Positions 6,264 to 7,589 of a stretch of 7,589 nt of DNA are shown in pieces. This DNA comes from Rhodoferax sp. (GTDB lineage Bacteria > Pseudomonadota > Gammaproteobacteria > Burkholderiales > Burkholderiaceae_C): NCBI GenBank assembly GCA_029946045.1, contig JAQSDS010000048.1, positions 1 through 7,589 of the forward strand. The letters are read 5' to 3'. Made by a program: the position numbers and the translations under genes. The notes under the pieces were generated by a model. The model made no database searches and was not told where the DNA came from. It saw only the letters and a program-made list of their open reading frames with translations. Within the stretch, counting starts at the first letter, position 1, and every line of letters starts with the position of its first letter.

Positions 6264-6367
6264 AGCAGTGCGCGTTGGGTGTCTGACATAGCGAGGTCAA
6301 GGAGGAGGGACGGGCAACGCCCGTCACGGGGGACACGAGCGACGTCAGATACCCGATGCGCGCTGCT
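6264..6367 (-). repeat. Structured repeat element, copy B (inverted relative to copy A)
   Basis: Same architecture as copy A, read on the minus strand. The outer arms 6264-6287 and 6344-6367 pair at all 24 positions, 20 Watson-Crick and four G-T when read as plus-strand RNA. The 2-nt linkers match those of copy A. The core strands are exact copies: 15 bp at 6327-6341 and 17 bp at 6290-6306. The apical hairpin is GACGGGC / GCCCGTC (6309-6315, 6319-6325) with loop AAC, unrelated in sequence to that of copy A. The outer stem differs from copy A mostly by changes on both arms that keep pairing. Family and function are not recognised. Confidence 0.85.
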
Positions 6368-6423
6368 GGCCCACAATGCACCCATGTCTTGTTTTCAAAA
6401 AATCAACGCAATGAAAGCTGCAC

Positions 6424-7230
6424 ATGACCGACACCACACAGCAGTACCGCATCACCCAAGAGCCGTTCTACCAGCAACAGTCCAACGAGGTCGCCCTGTA
6501 CGAGGCCGCGTACAAGGCCAAACTACCGGTCATGCTCAAGGGCCCTACCGGCTGTGGCAAATCGCGCTTTGTCGAGTACATGGCCTGGAAACTGGGCAAA
6601 CCCCTCATCACCGTGGCATGCAACGAAGACATGACCGCCTCCGACCTGGTGGGCCGCTACTTGCTGGAAGCCAACGGCACGCGCTGGCTTGATGGGCCTC
6701 TGGCCACGGCAGCACGTATGGGTGCCATGTGTTACCTCGATGAAATCGTCGAGGCACGCCAGGACACCACGGTGGTGATTCACCCGCTCACCGACCACCG
6801 CCGCCAATTGCCACTGGACAAAAAGGGCGAGCTGATCCAGGCGCACCCCGACTTTCAACTGGTCATCTCCTACAACCCCGGCTACCAAAGCCTGATGAAA
6901 GACCTGAAACAAAGCACCAAACAGCGCTTTGTCGGCTTTGACTTTGATTACCCGCCACCCGATCTCGAAGCCAGCATCGTCGCCACCGAAACCGGCATTG
7001 CCCTGGCGGATGCCGTGCGGCTGGTCAAAATTGGCGGCACGGCGCGGGCGCTCAAAGGCCACGGACTGGATGAAGGTATTTCGACCCGGCTGCTGGTTTA
7101 CGCCGCCACGCTCATTCGGGGCGACGTGGCCCCGGCAGACGCCTGCCGCATGGCGCTGGTGCGGCCCATCACCGACGACGCCGACATCCGGGCCACGCTG
7201 GACCACGCCATTGATGCCGTGTTTGGCTGA
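6424..7230 (+). CDS. cbbQ: RuBisCO activase AAA+ ATPase subunit CbbQ
   Basis: A 268-residue MoxR-type AAA+ ATPase of the CbbQ/NorQ/GpvN group, full length for the family. Walker A is GPTGCGKS (40-47), Walker B is MCYLDEI (102-108) with D106 and E107, the sensor-1 asparagine N151 is in ISYNPGYQ, and the arginine-rich TKQRFVGF (165-172) follows. CbbQ forms hexamers that, with one CbbO, use ATP to remodel inhibited RuBisCO and release bound sugar phosphates; this is established for form II enzymes in other proteobacteria. It is followed by cbbO at 27 bp, as expected. The close homolog NorQ serves nitric oxide reductase, but the position between cbbM and cbbO settles the call. The ribosome site is weak (GAAAG about 7 nt before the ATG), and there is a structured 357-bp gap upstream, both suggesting lower expression than cbbM. 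Confidence 0.95.
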   Translation: MTDTTQQYRITQEPFYQQQSNEVALYEAAYKAKLPVMLKGPTGCGKSRFVEYMAWKLGKPLITVACNEDMTASDLVGRYLLEANGTRWLDGPLATAARMGAMCYLDEIVEARQDTTVVIHPLTDHRRQLPLDKKGELIQAHPDFQLVISYNPGYQSLMKDLKQSTKQRFVGFDFDYPPPDLEASIVATETGIALADAVRLVKIGGTARALKGHGLDEGISTRLLVYAATLIRGDVAPADACRMALVRPITDDADIRATLDHAIDAVFG

Positions 7231-7257
7231 GTGGTTTTTGTTTGCCGGGAGCCCGCC

Positions 7258-7589
7258 GTGACAGAAATATTGCCAGAACAATTGCAGGCATGGCGCGCGC
7301 AACTGGACTGTGGCTTTGCCCAGGTGAGCGACGTTTTTGCCGATTGCATGAGCGATGCCCAGGCCCGGCTCAGCGCGGAAGGCCTGGACGACTATCTGGC
7401 ACAGGCGCGGTTTTTGGGCAAGATGGGCCGTGGCCCGGAGCCCGTGCTGATTTTTTTGCAGGAATGGCCTCGCATTGCAAGCCTTGTTGGCGAAGACGCA
7501 TCAAGCCCGGTGATGGCGGCGGTGCGCCTGATCAACAAATCACCCAATGGCGAAGCCATTGTGCCTTTTTTACAAGCGCTGACGGCCGT
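7258..7589 (+). CDS. cbbO: RuBisCO activase adaptor CbbO, first 110 codons (cut by window edge)
   Basis: An open frame begins with GTG at 7258 and runs to the right edge without a stop. GGGAG (7247-7251) lies 6 nt before it. An in-frame GTG at 7231 has no ribosome site. The translation begins TEILPEQLQAWRAQLD and contains DVFADCMSDAQARLSAEGLDDY followed by QARFLGKMGRGPEPVLIF, a pattern I recognise from CbbO N-termini. CbbO bridges the CbbQ hexamer and RuBisCO; its C-terminal von Willebrand A domain with a MIDAS metal site binds the substrate RuBisCO, but that part lies outside the window. It is 27 bp downstream of cbbQ and surely co-transcribed. NorD is the paralog alternative; context favours CbbO. 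Confidence 0.87.
   Translation, partial: MTEILPEQLQAWRAQLDCGFAQVSDVFADCMSDAQARLSAEGLDDYLAQARFLGKMGRGPEPVLIFLQEWPRIASLVGEDASSPVMAAVRLINKSPNGEAIVPFLQALTA

Larger units (their letters stand above)
6067..6423. other. 357-bp non-coding gap between cbbM and cbbQ
   Basis: No credible gene lies here. Positions 6067-6108 are a plain trailer after the cbbM stop. Positions 6109-6218 and 6264-6367 hold the two inverted structured elements described separately. Between them, 6219-6263 contains a five-T run (6226-6230) seven nucleotides after the first stem, so weak termination downstream of cbbM is possible but not canonical. Positions 6368-6423 are the cbbQ leader, with an A-rich tract (6397-6402) and no convincing promoter. 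The gap is much larger than the spacing of other gene pairs here (18-55 bp), which suggests unequal expression of cbbM and cbbQO. Confidence 0.6.

Noticed and set aside
6174..6306. Anti-Shine-Dalgarno string CCTCCTT in element copy A and its complement AAGGAGG in copy B
   Set aside because: It equals the 16S rRNA tail by seven bases, but no start codon follows at usable distance in copy B, and only a doubtful TTG-started 24-codon frame follows on the minus strand of copy A; coincidence is likely.
6109..6367. CRISPR array or IS element in the cbbM-cbbQ gap
   Set aside because: There are only two units, inverted rather than direct, no spacer pattern, no transposase frame and no target-site duplication visible.
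6389..6423. Promoter or CbbR site directly upstream of cbbQ
   Set aside because: TTGTTT is present but no -10 box lies at 16-18 bp, and there is no TNA-N7-TNA dyad like those of cbbR and cbbM.
6102..6692. 196-codon open frame spanning the structured gap into cbbQ
   Set aside because: It runs through the hairpins and then out of frame through the cbbQ Walker A region; it has no start context and no recognisable protein features.

Overview
The window reads as a Calvin-Benson-Bassham (CO2 fixation) locus of a betaproteobacterium. Codon use is GC-rich, and the gene set (form II RuBisCO, a LysR-type CbbR, CbbQ, CbbO, CbbY and Rpe) and the protein style fit Burkholderiales, most likely a Comamonadaceae/Rhodoferax-like organism. 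That placement is recognition from memory, not a database result.

Layout, left to right. On the minus strand, the 5' end of rpe (cut by the window edge) lies 55 bp downstream of cbbY, so cbbY-rpe looks like one transcript. cbbR runs divergently on the plus strand from a 137-bp control region. It converges on a minus-strand pair, parA-like ATPase then mscS-like channel (18 bp apart), with a small intrinsic terminator at the cbbR/mscS junction. A second divergent control region of 208 bp separates parA from cbbM, the form II RuBisCO gene on the plus strand. After cbbM comes a 357-bp non-coding stretch, then cbbQ and the first 110 codons of cbbO (GTG start).

The genes fit together as follows. 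CbbM fixes CO2 on ribulose-1,5-bisphosphate. CbbQ (MoxR-type AAA+ ATPase) and CbbO (its adaptor) form the activase that removes inhibitory sugar phosphates from RuBisCO. CbbY destroys xylulose-1,5-bisphosphate, a misfire product of RuBisCO. Rpe regenerates ribulose-5-phosphate. CbbR is the expected activator. Its likely operator appears twice with 16 of 18 identical bases, once between cbbY and cbbR and once upstream of cbbM, each with arms separated by 6 bp. This ties the locus into one regulon.

Two things do not belong to the textbook operon. First, parA-mscS is wedged between the regulator and RuBisCO and shares the cbbM control region. Second, the cbbM-cbbQ gap holds two inverted copies of a roughly 105-nt structured element. 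Their internal-loop sequences are identical, while the outer stems differ by compensatory base-pair changes. This is the most unusual object in the window.
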